From the NCBI RefSeq assembly GCF_038050405.1, contig NZ_CP150900.1, positions 4,600,178-4,664,177 on the forward strand: a stretch of DNA of 64,000 bases, read 5' to 3'. The DNA comes from Paraburkholderia sp. IMGN_8 (lineage in GTDB: Bacteria; Pseudomonadota; Gammaproteobacteria; Burkholderiales; Burkholderiaceae). Both the position numbers and the translations under genes were made by a program. Below, in pieces: positions 63,694-64,000 of the stretch. Below the pieces are notes generated by a model. That model searched no databases and was not told the origin of the DNA. It saw only the letters and a list, made by a program, of their open reading frames with translations. Each line of letters begins with the position of its first letter. Positions within the stretch are counted from its first letter, which is position 1.

Positions 63694-64000
63694 ATGTCAC
63701 TCGAACCCTTCATCGATTCGAAACCGTTCACTTTCGGTGTCGAACTCGAGATGCAGATCGTCAATACGCACGACTATGATCTGACCAAAGCCGGCTCGGA
63801 TCTGCTGCGTCTCATCAAGGACGAAAAAATCCCCGGCAACATCACGCCGGAAATCACCGAAAGCATGATCGAGCTGTCGACCGGCATCTGCACGACGCAT
63901 GAACAGGCCGTCGCCGATTTGCGCAAGATTCGCGACACCCTGGTCTCCGCCGCGGATCATCTGAACGTCGGCTTGTGCGGCGGCGGCACGCACGCGTTCC
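63694..64000 (+). CDS. ybdK: Carboxylate-amine ligase YbdK, N-terminal part (partial)
   Basis: The first 102 codons before the window edge. [20 protein letters not shown] is the GCS2-type start; [20 protein letters not shown] and the beginning of the GGGTHAF stretch are also conserved. GCS2 proteins are weak glutamate-cysteine ligases; the real gshA is at 34 kb. AGGGGAC precedes the ATG. Confidence 0.92.
   Translation, partial: MSLEPFIDSKPFTFGVELEMQIVNTHDYDLTKAGSDLLRLIKDEKIPGNITPEITESMIELSTGICTTHEQAVADLRKIRDTLVSAADHLNVGLCGGGTHAF

Overview
The window comes from a high-GC betaproteobacterium of the Burkholderia/Paraburkholderia type. It opens with the end of yidC followed by mnmE, the usual run near the chromosome 1 origin. 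The gene content (complete Wsp operon, Burkholderia-style gsp cluster with gspC on the opposite strand, L-arabinose oxidative cluster, single-domain HU) fits Paraburkholderia best. The genus is inferred from protein similarity and gene order; no ribosomal RNA or tRNA gene was seen.

Layout. 1-4.3 kb: yidC end, a helix-turn-helix regulator, mnmE, and a 1.5 kb remnant integrative element that carries only a tyrosine integrase at the 3' end of mnmE. 5-13.7 kb: a tightly packed wspABCDEFR chemosensory operon ending in a GGDEF diguanylate cyclase. 13.8-21.6 kb: a stand-alone aceE-type E1 dehydrogenase with a divergent Lrp regulator, an SDR with a divergent GlxA-type regulator, a HIT hydrolase, speG and small proteins. 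21.8-30 kb: L-arabonate dehydratase, the AraFGH ABC importer, an alpha-ketoglutaric semialdehyde dehydrogenase-like ALDH and a LysR regulator. 30-36.5 kb: yaeQ, a VOC protein, a candidate small RNA, ada-alkA, gshA and a lipoprotein. 36.5-43.5 kb: MFS pump, MarR, an IS3-family insertion sequence and a NodT outer membrane factor, set among copies of a dispersed palindromic repeat. 43.7-56.3 kb: a type II secretion cluster (gspN-M-L-K-J-I-H-G, gspC, gspF-E-D). 56.8-64 kb: lytic transglycosylase, CobW-type GTPase, HU, mnmC, a cation:proton antiporter and the start of ybdK.

How the genes work together. The Wsp proteins form one signalling chain from a membrane receptor to c-di-GMP synthesis. The arabinose genes combine uptake with the non-phosphorylative route to alpha-ketoglutarate. 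The gsp genes make one secretion machine. MnmE and MnmC act on the same wobble uridine modification in tRNA.

The most notable observations are four. (1) A family of about 0.7 kb inverted repeats whose core hairpins vary compensatorily between copies; one copy lies in frame inside the leader of gspK. (2) A roughly 64-nt candidate sRNA with a consensus-like promoter, two tandem anti-Shine-Dalgarno motifs and a strong terminator. (3) An aldehyde dehydrogenase whose catalytic cysteine is replaced by serine. (4) A minimal integrase element that appears to have rewritten the last codons of mnmE. All coordinates and motifs were read by eye; no database search was run.
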